The notes: generated from the letters alone by a model not told the origin. Positions 25,582-34,318 are shown, counted from the first letter of the stretch. The stretch is DNA of 64,000 nt from an uncultured Clostridia bacterium (GCA_947570625.1 CANOUP010000005.1:18128-82127), one strand, 5' to 3'. Program-made: numbers and translations.

Positions 25582-26187
25582 GTGAAAAACAAAACCGAAG
25601 AATCACGAGTTGCGTACAATAAAATAGCATCTGAATATGATACTTCGAAAGAAGGACAATATACCAGATTTCATATTAAAGAACTATCTAATACAATAGA
25701 TTTGAACGAAGGCGATATCGTTCTTGATGTTGCATGTGGAAATGGAACTCTGTTGAGGGAATTATCGAAGAGAGCAAAAATTCAAGCAAATGGAATAGAT
25801 ATATCAGAGAATATGATACTTGCCGCAAAAATGCGTTATTCCGATATGAATTTTGAGGTAAAGCCATGTTATCCACTTGAATGGAGCAATGAAAGTATTA
25901 ATATTATTACGATATGTTGTGCATTTCATCATTTTGATAATCCGCAGGGATTTGTAAATGAATGTAAAAGAGTTTTAAAGAAAGACGGTACAGTGTATAT
26001 AGCTGAACCTAACTTTGGAGCTATACTTAGGTTTTTTGCAAATAAATTTTGGTTTCCCTTTTCAAAAAGTGGAGATGTGAGAGTATACAGCCCAAAAGAG
26101 TTAGAGAGATTTTTTTTTAATTCCGGATTTGAAACAGTACAGGTTTATAGAAAAGATATAGGCGTGTTTCTTAAAGCTAAAAAGTAA
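25582..26187 (+). CDS. Class I SAM-dependent methyltransferase, cargo gene
   Basis: 201 residues from a GTG start; the only nearby ATG runs straight into a stop. The SAM motif I is VLDVACGNGTLL at about 47-58, with GIDISENM near 72 and AFHHFDNPQGFVNE near 113, as in the UbiE/Methyltransf_11 group. The acceptor is unknown; such stand-alone enzymes include antibiotic-modifying and small-molecule methylases. The gene is strongly AT-rich against the core genome. Its promoter module matches other cargo genes, and its 3' side runs directly into an AAATTTCAATTTAGCGGAG junction with the next gene. Confidence 0.8.
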   Translation: MKNKTEESRVAYNKIASEYDTSKEGQYTRFHIKELSNTIDLNEGDIVLDVACGNGTLLRELSKRAKIQANGIDISENMILAAKMRYSDMNFEVKPCYPLEWSNESINIITICCAFHHFDNPQGFVNECKRVLKKDGTVYIAEPNFGAILRFFANKFWFPFSKSGDVRVYSPKELERFFFNSGFETVQVYRKDIGVFLKAKK

Positions 26188-26220
26188 CAACAAATTTCAA
26201 TTTAGCGGAGTAACGCAAAT
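26188..26220 (+). repeat. Cargo-gene junction AAATTTCAATTTAGCGGAG
   Basis: Between the methyltransferase and nucleotidyltransferase genes, the motif AAATTTCAATTTA that follows other cargo genes is fused directly to the AATTTAGCGGAG ribosome-site motif that precedes them. It lacks the terminator, palindrome and promoter found at the other junctions. Confidence 0.55.
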
Positions 26221-26883
26221 ATGATAGATATAAAAACTTGGATTAAGGATTTTACTGAGAAAGTCGAGCAAACCTTTGCTAATCGCGTGTGGTTTATCGG
26301 CTTGCAAGGTAGTTACGGCAGAGATGAAGCAACCGCAACGAGCGATATAGATGTGGTTGTTATTCTCGACGAGTTGAGGGTGAACGACTTAAAAACTTAT
26401 AGAGATATGCTCGACACTTTACCGAACAGGGATTTGATTTGCGGATTTATTTCGGGCAAAGCCGAGCTTCTGAATTGGGAAGCAAGCGACTTGTTCCAAT
26501 TCTATTACGATACTACGCCGATAAAAGGAACGCTCGATTCGCTTTTAGATAGGGTAGATAAGCAAGCCGTTAAACGTGCTATACGAATTGGCGCGTGTAA
26601 CATATACCACGCTTGCGTTCATAATTTCGTTCACGAGAAAAGCGATGATATACTACGCTCATTGTATAAGTCGGCAGTCTTTGTTATTCAAGCGGTGTGG
26701 TTTTATGAAACGGGCAAATATATCAAATCAAAGGCTGAATTGCAAAAAGCAATCAATCCACCGTCTGCCGTGCTTACAACCGCCCAAGAGTTGAAGAATG
26801 ATGCAAAAGTGAAGTTGGAGGAAATGTCTGAGTTGCTACTGAATTGGGCAAAAACGATTATCGTTGGGTATAAAGAAAGATAA
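26221..26883 (+). CDS. Nucleotidyltransferase (ANT/MNT-like), cargo gene
   Basis: 220 residues with a pol-beta-type nucleotidyltransferase motif: G30-S31 in LQGSYGRDE followed by D42-x-D44 in SDIDVVVIL. The remaining 150 residues are helical. Family members transfer AMP to aminoglycosides or to a partner toxin in MNT-HEPN pairs. Neither an adjacent HEPN toxin nor a clear drug-binding signature is visible, so the target is open. The gene is 33 bases after the methyltransferase and has its own GCGGAG ribosome site. It is followed by a strong terminator that overlaps the shared 3' module. Confidence 0.75.
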   Translation: MIDIKTWIKDFTEKVEQTFANRVWFIGLQGSYGRDEATATSDIDVVVILDELRVNDLKTYRDMLDTLPNRDLICGFISGKAELLNWEASDLFQFYYDTTPIKGTLDSLLDRVDKQAVKRAIRIGACNIYHACVHNFVHEKSDDILRSLYKSAVFVIQAVWFYETGKYIKSKAELQKAINPPSAVLTTAQELKNDAKVKLEEMSELLLNWAKTIIVGYKER

Positions 26884-26899
26884 ATTTCGATTTATAGTT

Positions 26900-26934
26900 A
26901 AAAGCTCTCGAACAAATTGTTCGAGAGCTTTTTT
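26900..26934. terminator. Strong terminator, repeat-family member B
   Basis: AAAAGCTCTCGAAC-AAATT-GTTCGAGAGCTTTTTT, about 17 bases after the nucleotidyltransferase stop. The stem is identical to 12892-12925. Confidence 0.85.
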
Positions 26935-26972
26935 CTCGCTTGAAAGTGCAACTCTTAAAAATTTAGTTTTTT

Positions 26973-27010
26973 AATTCCCTATGGGAAGTGCGCTTTAGGC
27001 GCGGGGGTAT
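26973..27010 (+). repeat. Composite intergenic repeat, copy 4
   Basis: AATTCCCTATGGGAA, then GTGCGCTTTAG and GCGCGGGGGTAT. Palindrome at 26975-26987. It is inverted relative to 21047-21085 and direct relative to 27554-27590. Confidence 0.8.
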
Positions 27011-27060
27011 TATGAAACGAAGGCTTCATAAATGCAGTGAGCCGCACTATCGTATACTTC

Positions 27061-27090
27061 TTGTTTTTTTTGCGCTAAATATGATAGAAT
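27061..27090 (+). promoter_or_regulatory. Cargo-module promoter (27127 gene)
   Basis: TTGTTT, 18-base spacer, TAGAAT, then GGTAAACAATAATTTAGCGGAG before the ATG at 27127. Confidence 0.6.
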
Positions 27091-27126
27091 ATTATGCGGT
27101 AAACAATAATTTAGCGGAGAATAAAA

Positions 27127-27435
27127 ATGATAAACAATAATGACCAACCCAAGAACAATTATGTTTTGATTAAACTGAAAAAGAAATGGAAAAAGACAGA
27201 GCGAATTACTTTGGCTATTGATTTGGTATTATTGTTTGCTTTTATATTGCTTTCAATTGTAAAACATCTTACAGATTTTAATTCAATAGCATTTTTTGTT
27301 ATGGTCGTTATATTCGGTGTTATCATGCTTGCAGATTTAGTTATGCTGTTTATTAGTTGGTACAAACTTTATCGCATAAATAGTCTGATTGCGGAACAGG
27401 AAAATGAAATCATTGATAGCAACAATGATATTTAA
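27127..27435 (+). CDS. Small two-TM membrane protein, cargo gene
   Basis: 102 residues with two membrane segments at about 26-46 and 52-78, a basic N-terminus (KLKKKWKKTER) and a short acidic C-terminal tail. No family recognised. Start chosen for the GCGGAG ribosome site 11 bases upstream. The gene is AT-rich and is framed by the shared promoter/RBS module on one side and by the AAATTTCAATTTA, terminator and palindrome modules on the other, the same unit architecture as at 12.8-13.8 kb. Confidence 0.6.
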   Translation: MINNNDQPKNNYVLIKLKKKWKKTERITLAIDLVLLFAFILLSIVKHLTDFNSIAFFVMVVIFGVIMLADLVMLFISWYKLYRINSLIAEQENEIIDSNNDI

Positions 27436-27500
27436 CCGAAGGCGTTATTATATATGAAAGTACCGTAAATTTCAATTTATCCTTCTAAACAATTTGTAAT

Positions 27501-27536
27501 AAAAAGCTCCCGGACAATTTTGTCCGAGAGCTTTTT
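27501..27536. terminator. Terminator, repeat-family member C
   Basis: AAAAAGCTCCCGGACA-ATTT-TGTCCGAGAGCTTTTT, one mismatch in the stem. It follows AAATTTCAATTTATCC and TTCTAAAC, which also flank the family A copy. Confidence 0.8.
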
Positions 27537-27553
27537 ATTGTTGTTCGATTTTA

Positions 27554-27590
27554 TATTCCCTATGGGAAGCGCGCTTAACCGCGCAGGGCT
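27554..27590 (+). repeat. Composite intergenic repeat, copy 5
   Basis: TTCCCTATGGGAA (27556-27568), then GCGCGCTTAACCGCGC and AGGGCTTTTTC. It ends within a few bases of the gyrA stop codon. Confidence 0.75.
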
Positions 27591-27600
27591 TTTTCTTTGA

Positions 27601-30249
27601 TTAAATTTCGTCATCGGGCGTTTCGGTTATTTCCTCTTCGCCGTCGAAGTCCTCTACTCCCTCAACCGTTTCGTCGATTTCGTCGGTTTCGTCGGTTTCG
27701 TCGGTTTCGTCCGATGCGGGTACGGGAACAATTTCGGGCGCGGTTTCTATAAGCGTTTCCGCCGCTTCGTCCTCGTCCCTTGCGGTGAGGGCGACGGTTG
27801 CAACAGCTCCGTCTTTAAGGCGCATAAGACGTACGCCCTTGGTGTTTCTGCCTATGTGCGAGATATCGGCGCAGTGCATTCTGATTATCGTTCCGCCGTC
27901 GGATATAATCATTACGTCGTCGTCGTCGGTAACCTGCTTCAAACTTACGAGGTTGCCCGTGACTTCGTTGAATATACCTGCCTTAATGCCCATTCCCGCC
28001 CTGCCTTGAAGCCTGTAATCTTCAAGGTCGCTCCGTTTGCCGTAGCCGTTGGAAGTTACCGTAAGAATATCCTTTTCGGGATTTACGACAAGCATATCGA
28101 CAAGGCAGTCGCCGTCGGCGAGCTTCATTGCCTTAACCCCCGCGGTATCCCTGCCCATAGAGCGTATACCGCTTTCGGAGAACCTTATGCATTTGCCCGA
28201 ACGCGAAGCAATCATAATTTCGTTTTTGCCCGTCGTGAAGCTTACGGACATAAGGTAATCGTCGTCGTTGAGCTTTATTGCTATTTTGCCGTTTTTGTTA
28301 ATGCGGGCGAACTCGCTAAGCCTTGTCTTTTTGATAAGACCGTTATGCGTGGCAAACGCTATATAGCCCTTCTGTCCGTGCTGAACGGGCAAAAGCGTGT
28401 TGATTTTTTCGTCCTGCGTAATCTGGATAATGTTTACGATTGCCCTGCCCCTTGCGATACGCGTGGCTTCGGGAATTTCGTAAGCCCTTATGCGGTAAAC
28501 CTTGCCGAGGTCGGAGAACAGCAGAATATCGTCGTGCGACGAGCAGACGAACATTCTCTCGATAAAGTCCTCGTCCTTGGGACGGTGCGCCGTAATGCCC
28601 ATTCCTCCGCGGTGCTGGGCGCGGTATTCGGTTACGGGAATCCTCTTTACGTAACCCGAATGGGTCATAGAAATTACTACCTGTTCTACGGGGATAAGGT
28701 CGGCGTCGATTATTTCGCCGTCGACGTCGACGGCAATTTCCGTCTTACGTTCGGAGGGGTACTTGCGCTTGATTTCAAGCAGGTCTTCCTTGATTATGCC
28801 GAGCACCCTGCTTTCGTGCGCGAGAATATCCTTCAAATCGGCTATGGTGAGTTCGAGCTGATTGAGCTCTTCTTTGAGTTTGTCAACTTCGAGGTGGGAC
28901 AGTCTGTACAGCCTGAGTTCGGCAACTGCGGTCGCCTGCCTTTCGTCAAGCTCGAAATTGGCGGTAAGCTTCTTTACGCAGTCCTGTTTGTCGATTGCCT
29001 TACGGCAGACTTCGACGACCTCTTCGATGCTTGCCTGCGCGATTACGAGTCCGCGCAAAATATGGGCGCGCTCCTCGGTTTTGGCAAGGTCGAACTTGGT
29101 TCTTCTTCTTATAATCTCTTTCTGGTGTTCGAGGTAGTAATAGATAAATTCGCGAAGGTTGAGAATTTTAGGCGTGCCGTCTACAAGCGCGAGCATTATA
29201 AGCCCGTCGGATATCTGTAAATTCGTGTGCTTGTAAAGGGTGTTGAGAACAACCTGCGGGGAAGCGTCCTTTTTGAGTTCGACGACTATGCGCATACCGT
29301 CGCGGTCGGACTCTTCGCGTATATCGGAAATGCCTTCCAGCTTCTTATCCTTTACCATATCCGCCATACTCTCTATGAGTTTGGCTTTGTTTACCTGATA
29401 GGGTATTTCGGAGACAACTATGCGGGTACGCGTTATATTTCCGCTTTTATACTCCTCCACTTCGCATTTGGAGCGGATTGTTATACTGCCCCTGCCCGTG
29501 CGGTAAGCCTTTTTGACACCGTTTCTGCCCATAATGAGCGCGCCCGTAGGGAAGTCGGGGGCGGGGATATACTGCATGAGCCCGTCGACGTCTATTTCGG
29601 GATTGTCAATCATTGCAACGACGCCGTCGATTACTTCGCCGAGGTTGTGGGGGGGTATGTTGGTCGCCATACCGACGGCAATACCGTCGGAGCCGTTGAC
29701 GAGCATATTGGGGAAGCGCGACGGCAGTACCGTGGGCTGCATACCCGTATCGTCGAACGTGGGATAGAAGTCGACCGTTTCTTTGTCGAGGTCGCGGAGC
29801 ATTTCGGACGAGAGCTTCGAAAGCCTTGCCTCGGTATATCTCATCGCCGCGGCGGGGTCGCCGTCGACCGAACCGAAGTTGCCGTGTCCTTCGACGAGCG
29901 GAAAGTTTATAGAGAAATCCTGCGCGAGCCTAACAAGCGCGTCGTACACCGAAAAGTCGCCGTGCGGGTGGTATTTACCCAGACAGTCGCCGACTATACG
30001 CGCGCATTTTCTGAACGCTTTGTCGGAGTACAGACCGAGTTCGTGCATCGAGTAAAGTATACGTCTGTGAACGGGTTTAAGACCGTCCCTTACGTCGGGT
30101 ATAGCACGCGATACATTAACCGCCATCGCGTAGGCTATGAACGATTTTTTAAGCTCCTCTTCGACTTCGACGTCGAGAAGCTTTGTCATTTCGAGCGTCT
30201 TTTTAAATTCTTCCGTGAGCTCGGCGCCGGTGGTATTTTTCTTTGCCAT
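27601..30249 (-). CDS. gyrA: DNA gyrase subunit A
   Basis: 882 residues. GyrA cuts and rejoins DNA while GyrB supplies ATP hydrolysis, introducing negative supercoils. The active-site tyrosine is Y138 in [10 protein letters not shown]. The C-terminal beta-pinwheel holds several GYGKR-like blades, and the QRAGMG-type GyrA box appears as LQGRAGMG, so it is gyrase rather than ParC. A low-complexity DET repeat and an acidic tail end the protein. The quinolone-interaction site reads [10 protein letters not shown], with Phe99 at the place of E. coli Ser83. It follows gyrB by 26 bases in one operon. Confidence 0.96.
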   Translation of the reverse strand: MAKKNTTGAELTEEFKKTLEMTKLLDVEVEEELKKSFIAYAMAVNVSRAIPDVRDGLKPVHRRILYSMHELGLYSDKAFRKCARIVGDCLGKYHPHGDFSVYDALVRLAQDFSINFPLVEGHGNFGSVDGDPAAAMRYTEARLSKLSSEMLRDLDKETVDFYPTFDDTGMQPTVLPSRFPNMLVNGSDGIAVGMATNIPPHNLGEVIDGVVAMIDNPEIDVDGLMQYIPAPDFPTGALIMGRNGVKKAYRTGRGSITIRSKCEVEEYKSGNITRTRIVVSEIPYQVNKAKLIESMADMVKDKKLEGISDIREESDRDGMRIVVELKKDASPQVVLNTLYKHTNLQISDGLIMLALVDGTPKILNLREFIYYYLEHQKEIIRRRTKFDLAKTEERAHILRGLVIAQASIEEVVEVCRKAIDKQDCVKKLTANFELDERQATAVAELRLYRLSHLEVDKLKEELNQLELTIADLKDILAHESRVLGIIKEDLLEIKRKYPSERKTEIAVDVDGEIIDADLIPVEQVVISMTHSGYVKRIPVTEYRAQHRGGMGITAHRPKDEDFIERMFVCSSHDDILLFSDLGKVYRIRAYEIPEATRIARGRAIVNIIQITQDEKINTLLPVQHGQKGYIAFATHNGLIKKTRLSEFARINKNGKIAIKLNDDDYLMSVSFTTGKNEIMIASRSGKCIRFSESGIRSMGRDTAGVKAMKLADGDCLVDMLVVNPEKDILTVTSNGYGKRSDLEDYRLQGRAGMGIKAGIFNEVTGNLVSLKQVTDDDDVMIISDGGTIIRMHCADISHIGRNTKGVRLMRLKDGAVATVALTARDEDEAAETLIETAPEIVPVPASDETDETDETDEIDETVEGVEDFDGEEEITETPDDEI

Positions 30250-30275
30250 AATTTTATTCCTGCCAGATATTTATT

Positions 30276-32201
30276 TTATATGTCGAGCTCTTCGACGAGT
30301 TTTGCGTTGTCTTCTATGAACTGACGGCGAAGCTCGGGCTGTTCTCCCATAAGAAGCGAGAAGTACTTGTCGGCTTCAACCGCGTCCTCGACGTTAATTC
30401 TTACAAGCGTGCGCCTTGCGGGGTCCATAGTGGTTTCCCAAAGCTGTTCTTTGTTCATTTCGCCCAGACCCTTGTATCTTTGAAGCTCGAACTTGCCCTT
30501 ATAGTTGTCCTTGAAGTCTTCAAGCGCCTTGTCGTCGTAAAGATAAGTGTCCTGTATTCCTTTGCCCGAAACCTTGTAAAGGGGCGGTTGCGCGGCGTAT
30601 ACGTGTCCGTTTTCGACAAGCGGGCGCATATAGCGGAAAAAGAAGGTAAGAAGCAGTATTCTTATGTGCGAACCGTCGACGTCGGCGTCGGTCATTATTA
30701 TTATTCTGTCGTAGCGCAGTTTGCTTTCGTCGTAATTTTCCTGTATACCGCAACCGAAAGCCGTTATCATTGCTTTGATTTCTTCGTTGCCGAGCGCGCG
30801 GTCTATGCGCACTTTTTCGACGTTGAGTATTTTACCCCTGAGCGGAAGTATAGCCTGAAAGCGCCTGTCCCTGCCCTGTTTTGCGGTACCGCCCGCGCTG
30901 TCGCCCTCTACGATGTAAATTTCGCAAAGCTCGGGGCGTTTGTCCGAACAGTCCGCAAGTTTGCCGGGGAGCTTCGTGCTTTCCAAAACGCCCTTTCTGT
31001 GCGTTTCCTCGCGCGCAAGGCGCGCCGCCTCCCTCGCCCTCTGCGCCGTAAGACAGCGCATAATGAGTTCGCGCGTCTCGGCGGGGTGTTCTTCGAGGTA
31101 CGTGCCGAACTTTTCCACCACGGCTTTGTAGACAAAGCCCCTTACGTAGGTGGAGCACAGCTTGCTCTTGGTCTGGCTTTCGTACTGCGCGTCGGCTATC
31201 TTTACGGAAACTACCGCGGTTATACCCTCGCGCACGTCGTCGCCGGAAAGTTTGACGTTTTCCTTAATGATATTGAGCTTTTTACCCATATCGTTTATTA
31301 TCTTGGTAAGCGCCGACTTGAACCCGTCGAGGTGGGTTCCGCCGTCGGGCTGGCGGATATTGTTAGAAAAGGGGAAAATCTGCTCGTTATAGCTGTCGTT
31401 GTACTGGATTGCTATTTCGAGGAACTTGTCGTCGCCCTCGGTTTCTTCGAAATACACGGGCTTTGCAAACAGCACTTCCTTGCCCCTGTTTATATCTTCG
31501 ATAAAGTGAACGACGCCTCCTTCATAGCAGAATACGTCGGAACGCTGTCTGCCCTCGCGCTTGTCCGTAAGCGTGAGGGTAAGCCCCTTATTGAGGTAGG
31601 AAAGTTCGCGGAGAAGCGTTTTCAAAGTATCGTAATTGAAATCGATGGTTTCGAAAACCGTCGCGTCGGGGTGGAAAGTAATCGTGGTGCCCGTTTCCTG
31701 CGTTTTGCCCACGACCTTCAATTTGGTTTCGGGAATACCGCAGTGATAAATCTGGCGGAAAATATGCCCGTCCTGACAAACTTCGGCAGTGAGCGTATCC
31801 GAAAGCGCGTTGACGCAGGATACGCCGACGCCGTGCAAGCCGGAAGATATTTTGTATCCGCCCGCCTTTTTACCGCCGCCGAACTTTCCGCCCGCGTTGA
31901 GGTTGGTAAGCGCGAGCTCGACCCCGCTTATACCCTCTTCCTTGTTGATGCCCGTGGGTATGCCCCTTCCGTTATCCTTTACGGTACACGAGCCGTCCTC
32001 GGTGATGACCACGTCAATCCTGTCGCAGAAGCCTGCCAGAGCTTCGTCAATCGAGTTGTCGATAACTTCCCTGACGAGGCAGTGAAGTCCTTTTTCGTCG
32101 GTAGGTCCGATGTACATTCCGGGGTGTTCCCTGACGGGTTCCAATCCTTTCAACGCCTTTAAACTGTTGGCGTCGTAGCTTGATTTTACTTTTCCGAACA
32201 T
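30276..32201 (-). CDS. gyrB: DNA gyrase subunit B
   Basis: 641 residues, the usual length for Bacillota. The ATPase (GHKL) domain shows the Bergerat-fold Asn in EVIDNSIDEA, DNGRGIP and GLHGVGVSCVNALS. The TOPRIM domain has EGDSAGG and later DADVDGSHI for metal binding. The C-terminus carries the QRYKGLGEM motif. It pairs with GyrA encoded directly downstream. A strong promoter lies just upstream, so gyrBA is transcribed independently of recF/dnaA, which are not nearby as they would be in a classic origin region. Confidence 0.97.
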   Translation of the reverse strand: MFGKVKSSYDANSLKALKGLEPVREHPGMYIGPTDEKGLHCLVREVIDNSIDEALAGFCDRIDVVITEDGSCTVKDNGRGIPTGINKEEGISGVELALTNLNAGGKFGGGKKAGGYKISSGLHGVGVSCVNALSDTLTAEVCQDGHIFRQIYHCGIPETKLKVVGKTQETGTTITFHPDATVFETIDFNYDTLKTLLRELSYLNKGLTLTLTDKREGRQRSDVFCYEGGVVHFIEDINRGKEVLFAKPVYFEETEGDDKFLEIAIQYNDSYNEQIFPFSNNIRQPDGGTHLDGFKSALTKIINDMGKKLNIIKENVKLSGDDVREGITAVVSVKIADAQYESQTKSKLCSTYVRGFVYKAVVEKFGTYLEEHPAETRELIMRCLTAQRAREAARLAREETHRKGVLESTKLPGKLADCSDKRPELCEIYIVEGDSAGGTAKQGRDRRFQAILPLRGKILNVEKVRIDRALGNEEIKAMITAFGCGIQENYDESKLRYDRIIIMTDADVDGSHIRILLLTFFFRYMRPLVENGHVYAAQPPLYKVSGKGIQDTYLYDDKALEDFKDNYKGKFELQRYKGLGEMNKEQLWETTMDPARRTLVRINVEDAVEADKYFSLLMGEQPELRRQFIEDNAKLVEELDI

Positions 32202-32242
32202 TATAAATTCCTCTTATTTTTATACAGCAATTTGCTTTTTTT

Positions 32243-32271
32243 ATTATACCATATTATATAATTAAAAGCAA
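32243..32271 (-). promoter_or_regulatory. Predicted gyrBA promoter
   Basis: Minus strand TTGCTT, 17-base spacer, TATAAT. It lies directly after the terminator at 32293-32317. Confidence 0.65.
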
Positions 32272-32292
32272 GTTTTTAATTGAAGATTGCAT

Positions 32293-32317
32293 AAAAAAAA
32301 GCGTGCGGCGCACGCTT
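32293..32317 (-). terminator. Terminator of the yabP-M50 operon
   Basis: Minus strand AAGCGTGC-GCC-GCACGCTT followed by TTTTTTTTATG. It separates the operon upstream from the gyrB promoter. Confidence 0.75.
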
Positions 32318-32322
32318 ATATT

Positions 32323-32475
32323 ATGGAAAAATTCAGTTGTAAAAATATGGAAAATTTCGACTTTAAAGAAGTGTTCGAGTGCGCCTCCTGCGGGAACCAC
32401 GTTTGCAGGGAGAAAGCCGAAATATGGGGCAGAATCTGTCCCAACTGCTTCGGAAAACTGTACAGGATAAGCTGA
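32323..32475 (+). CDS. Small zinc-ribbon-like protein
   Basis: 50 residues from the ATG at 32323; an earlier in-frame ATG (32287) would run through the terminator hairpin and is unlikely. Two CxxC pairs, ECASCGN and ICPNCFG, about 18 residues apart, form a likely zinc ribbon. No ribosome site is obvious. The stop lies two bases from the convergent M50 gene end. Such tiny ribbons are often hypothetical; function unknown. Confidence 0.5.
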   Translation: MEKFSCKNMENFDFKEVFECASCGNHVCREKAEIWGRICPNCFGKLYRIS

Positions 32476-32476
32476 T

Positions 32477-33181
32477 TTAAAGGTATTCTTTAAGCTGTTC
32501 GATGCGCTCGTTCAAAGCCTTTTCGCCTTCCGCGTCGCCTACGGCGGAACAGTAATCCCTTTTCAGCTGTGTAAGCGCGATAAACGCTGGGTCGTCCTCT
32601 CTTATTACGGGCTGCCCGAAAAGAAGGTTTCTGTCAAGCTCTTCCACGCGCGCGCCTTTAAGCATTTTCGCCTGCGCGGTAAGAACGGCGACGGCAACTT
32701 TCGCGCTGTCGTCGTTGTTGTAAAATTCGCTTATGACAAGACCGTCCGTCTTTCCGTCCGAAAACTCCGCCTGTCCGGCGTTCAGCCAGAAAAGGTATGA
32801 CGACGCGGGCAGAAACACGCTTAAAAACGCGGCCTCGGTCACGAGAAGCCCGAGCGCGCCGGCTATACAGAAAACGAAGTTGACGGAAATACCGCCGAAC
32901 GCGGTAAACAGCACTCTCATTCTGAGATTTTTGTCTGTGCGGGGAACAAGCTTACAGCTCGACGGGCCGAACAGCGAAAACTCGGGCACGGCTTTTATAC
33001 CCGATACCGCGCCGAAAAGCATATGTCCGAGCTCGTGCGCCAAACTTGCGAACGGGAACGCAACTATCATCGCGCCGTAGCACGCAAACGCGAGAAAGCG
33101 GTATTTAAACCAGAGCACGGCGCCGGCCCAAAGCGCGCTGACGACGGCGCTGACTATCGCGCCTGCATAAACCCTTTTCAT
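32477..33181 (-). CDS. M50 (site-2 protease-like) membrane metallopeptidase
   Basis: 234 residues with about four membrane segments. The first zinc motif HELGH is in SLAHELGHMLFGAVSG near residue 50; a second metal ligand is less clear, near the NAGQAEFSDGKTDG segment that resembles the NLLPxxxLDG motif in degenerate form. M50 enzymes cut membrane proteins inside the bilayer; in spore formers SpoIVFB cuts pro-SigK. Its place after yabP-yabQ-divIC-ppx fits a sporulation role, but SpoIVFB identity is not supported strongly. It overlaps the ppx-like gene by four bases. Confidence 0.7.
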   Translation of the reverse strand: MKRVYAGAIVSAVVSALWAGAVLWFKYRFLAFACYGAMIVAFPFASLAHELGHMLFGAVSGIKAVPEFSLFGPSSCKLVPRTDKNLRMRVLFTAFGGISVNFVFCIAGALGLLVTEAAFLSVFLPASSYLFWLNAGQAEFSDGKTDGLVISEFYNNDDSAKVAVAVLTAQAKMLKGARVEELDRNLLFGQPVIREDDPAFIALTQLKRDYCSAVGDAEGEKALNERIEQLKEYL

Positions 33182-34041
33182 TGCCTTCCCGCCTTAATCA
33201 TATAGTAACCTTCGAGGTTGTCGCCTTCCGAAACGGTAAGCGATTTTATACGAAATTTTTTCATAAGCATATACATAAGCAGACACCCGCCCCCGACTAT
33301 ATCCGCCGACGCGGCGCACACTGTGGACGCGCGTATTTCCTCGACCGTCATGGTGAGAAGCCTGTCCGCATACCCGGACATTTCTTCAACGGAAATTACC
33401 GTGCCGTCCGTTAAGTCGGGACGGTAATCCTTAACGCCGTGTTTGATGCAGGCAAGGCGGGTAGCCGTGCCCCCTATCGCGTACATTCCGTAAGCGGAAG
33501 CGTCGAAAGCGCCGTATGCTTCCAGCCCTGCGTTTATCGCCTTTTCGAGCTTAACCCTGTCGCGCCCCGCCGCATCGAATAGCCTGACCGTGCCTATGCA
33601 CGCGCTCTTTGCGTAAACAATTTTACCGCCGTGACGGACGGTCACTTCCGTGCTTGCACCGCCGACGTCTATAATTCCGCCGTCCGCGCCTTTAAGCGCG
33701 CCCGCAAGCCCCGCTTCGGCTTCCTCTTCGCCGCTTATCACGTCGACTTCCGCACCGCACAGGTCGTACACGCTGTGAACGAGTTCGATACCGTTGCCCG
33801 CGGAACGGACGGCTTCCGTCGCAAATACGAATACCTTGTCCGCCCCCTCGCTTTCCGCTTGCGCTTTGAAAGACGCGACAGCCTGCGCCGTGCGCGTTAC
33901 CGCCGTCGGGCTTAAAAGCCCCGTACCCGACAAGCCTTCGCCCAAACGCGTGGTGGATTTCTGCTTATATAAAGTTTTTCCGCCTGAAATTACTGCCAGG
34001 CGGACGGAATTGGAACCGATATCGATTACTGCTGTTTTCAT
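33178..34041 (-). CDS. Ppx/GppA-family phosphatase
   Basis: 287 residues of the ASKHA fold: DIGSNSVRLAV at 6-16 binds phosphate, FATEAVRSAGNG near 75, ISGEEEAEAGLAGA near 103 and GIIDVGGASTEV near 122. These are the motifs of exopolyphosphatase and pppGpp phosphohydrolase. It lacks the C-terminal HD-like domain of long Ppx proteins, so is the short type. In Bacillota such genes can sit in cell-envelope or sporulation clusters. It is followed with four-base overlap by the M50 protease. Confidence 0.85.
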   Translation of the reverse strand: MKTAVIDIGSNSVRLAVISGGKTLYKQKSTTRLGEGLSGTGLLSPTAVTRTAQAVASFKAQAESEGADKVFVFATEAVRSAGNGIELVHSVYDLCGAEVDVISGEEEAEAGLAGALKGADGGIIDVGGASTEVTVRHGGKIVYAKSACIGTVRLFDAAGRDRVKLEKAINAGLEAYGAFDASAYGMYAIGGTATRLACIKHGVKDYRPDLTDGTVISVEEMSGYADRLLTMTVEEIRASTVCAASADIVGGGCLLMYMLMKKFRIKSLTVSEGDNLEGYYMIKAGRQ

Positions 34042-34049
34042 AATGCGGT

Positions 34050-34307
34050 TTATTTGTTGAACACAAAACCGTATTCGTAAGCCTTGTCCAGCAAACCTTC
34101 TCTCGACATATAGTATTCGAGCGTTTTTTCGTTTTTGTAGGTTTCGGTTTCGTATGCGGTTATTTTGTCCTGAACTTCTCTTTTAACCCTGTTGAGCGTG
34201 CCTATACATACCAGCTGATAGATAATAACAGCCGAAAGTATGACGACAAGCAATATTACGTTTACAGTAACTGCCGAAACAAGGCGGTTGCGTTTTTCTT
34301 CTGACAT
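34050..34307 (-). CDS. DivIC/FtsB-type septum formation initiator
   Basis: 85 residues: a short basic N-terminus, one membrane segment at about 14-34, then a coiled coil (RVKREVQDKITAYETE) and a small C-terminal segment MSREGLLDKAYEYGFVF. This is the single-pass DivIC layout, which joins FtsL and DivIB at the division septum. Its position straight after yabP-yabQ is the same as divIC in Bacillus and Clostridium. Confidence 0.85.
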   Translation of the reverse strand: MSEEKRNRLVSAVTVNVILLVVILSAVIIYQLVCIGTLNRVKREVQDKITAYETETYKNEKTLEYYMSREGLLDKAYEYGFVFNK

Positions 34308-34318
34308 ATAAAAGCACC

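Larger units (their letters stand above)
21047..27010. mobile_element. 6-kb mobilisable region bounded by inverted repeats
   Basis: Contains, mostly on the minus strand, a large serine recombinase, a TnpW-like gene, a small basic protein and a MobV relaxase with an adjacent oriT-like site. On the plus strand it has two AT-rich cargo genes. GC content falls from about half in the flanking core genes to clearly AT-rich in the cargo. The true ends used by the serine recombinase are not shown; the inverted repeats may instead be pre-existing intergenic repeats in which the element settled. No conjugation machinery is seen, so this would be an integrative mobilisable element. Confidence 0.65.

Noticed and set aside
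12811-27600. CRISPR array
   Set aside because: The repeats are kilobases apart, palindromic and not regularly spaced by unique spacers; no cas genes are present.
30480-32162. 560-codon frame opposite gyrB
   Set aside because: It is a shadow of gyrB caused by codon bias; gyrB motifs are complete on the other strand.
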